Positions 14,733 to 14,876 of a DNA stretch of 14,876 nt are shown here, piece after piece. The notes beneath the pieces were generated by a model. That model had not been told where the DNA came from and ran no database searches. It saw only the letters and a program-made list of their open reading frames with translations. The translations under genes were made by a program, and so were the position numbers. The stretch is from Thermogutta sp. (GTDB lineage: Bacteria > Planctomycetota > Planctomycetia > Pirellulales > Thermoguttaceae). Numbering within the stretch: the first letter of the stretch is position 1; each line of letters opens with the position of its first letter. Where the stretch lies: NCBI GenBank assembly GCA_012798155.1, contig JAAZNR010000789.1, positions 1 to 14,876 of the forward strand, given 5' to 3'.

Positions 14733-14876
14733 TTACCACGTCTCGGTAGGAATGTGGGCCACAACCTGGGATACCCGAGCCAGCAGGACCAGTCCACCGT
14801 CTTGTTTGCGGCGATAGACCCGCACCTCGACTAACCGAAAGTCCGTCACCTGGCCTGGGGGAAGCGGCGTGGAGTA
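14733..14876 (-). CDS. Partial pseudopilin C-terminus (GspI/PilV-like)
   Basis: An open frame runs in from the window edge and ends at TAA (14735-14733), giving the last 47 residues of a protein: YSTPLPPGQVTDFRL, then VEVRVYRRKQDGGLVLLARVSQVVA, ending in IPTETW. The alternating 'V-V-Y-x-x' strand followed by a turn and 'VLLARVSQVVA' is the usual C-terminal strand pair of GspI/PilV-type minor pilins. It is followed by the GspJ-like prepilin after 37-55 bp, the order seen for gspI-gspJ. The N-terminus lies outside the window, so the prepilin signal cannot be checked. Confidence 0.6.
   Translation of the reverse strand, partial: YSTPLPPGQVTDFRLVEVRVYRRKQDGGLVLLARVSQVVAHIPTETW

Overview
The window is about 15 kb of GC-rich bacterial DNA. 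Every gene I can support lies on the minus strand, so the reading order runs from high to low coordinates. The content is one large locus for a type IV pilus / type II secretion-like envelope machine, with a small signalling module embedded in it. A planctomycete host is my best guess. The grounds are an A-FTLLE type of prepilin cleavage site, a PilM-N-O set joined to a GspC/PilP hybrid and a secretin with a long Pro/Ala linker, and compact lipoprotein and STAS neighbours. This rests on general resemblance only; no taxonomic marker is present.

Region by region, in transcription order. (1) 14876-11322 is a minor-pilin block: the C-terminal end of a pseudopilin (GspI/PilV-like) running off the window edge, a GspJ-like prepilin, a large PilX/GspK-like protein with a repetitive beta-rich C-terminal half, a 102-residue membrane-anchored coiled-coil protein, and a GspH/FimT-like prepilin. 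(2) 11250-7878 is the alignment complex: PilM, PilN, PilO and a membrane-anchored PilP/GspC-like protein. (3) 7784-4714 is the outer-membrane part: the PilQ/GspD secretin and a TPR lipoprotein (pilotin candidate) whose GTG start overlaps the secretin stop. (4) 4506-2195 is signalling: a PAS-containing histidine kinase, a single-domain response regulator and a STAS-domain anti-anti-sigma-like protein. (5) 2176-1841 is non-coding and carries a MITE-like palindromic element. (6) 1840-50 is the PilB/GspE assembly ATPase with an N-terminal MshEN domain.

How the parts should fit: PilB powers assembly of pilin subunits through an inner-membrane platform (PilC/GspF, not in this window), with PilM/N/O and the PilP/GspC-like protein linking the platform to the secretin. 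The lipoprotein probably helps secretin targeting or assembly. The minor pilins probably prime or cap the pseudopilus. The kinase, receiver and STAS proteins are placed to tune output or ATPase activity, but their partners cannot be read from sequence. No major pilin, platform protein, prepilin peptidase or retraction ATPase is in the window. Plus-strand open frames are antisense shadows of the minus-strand genes.
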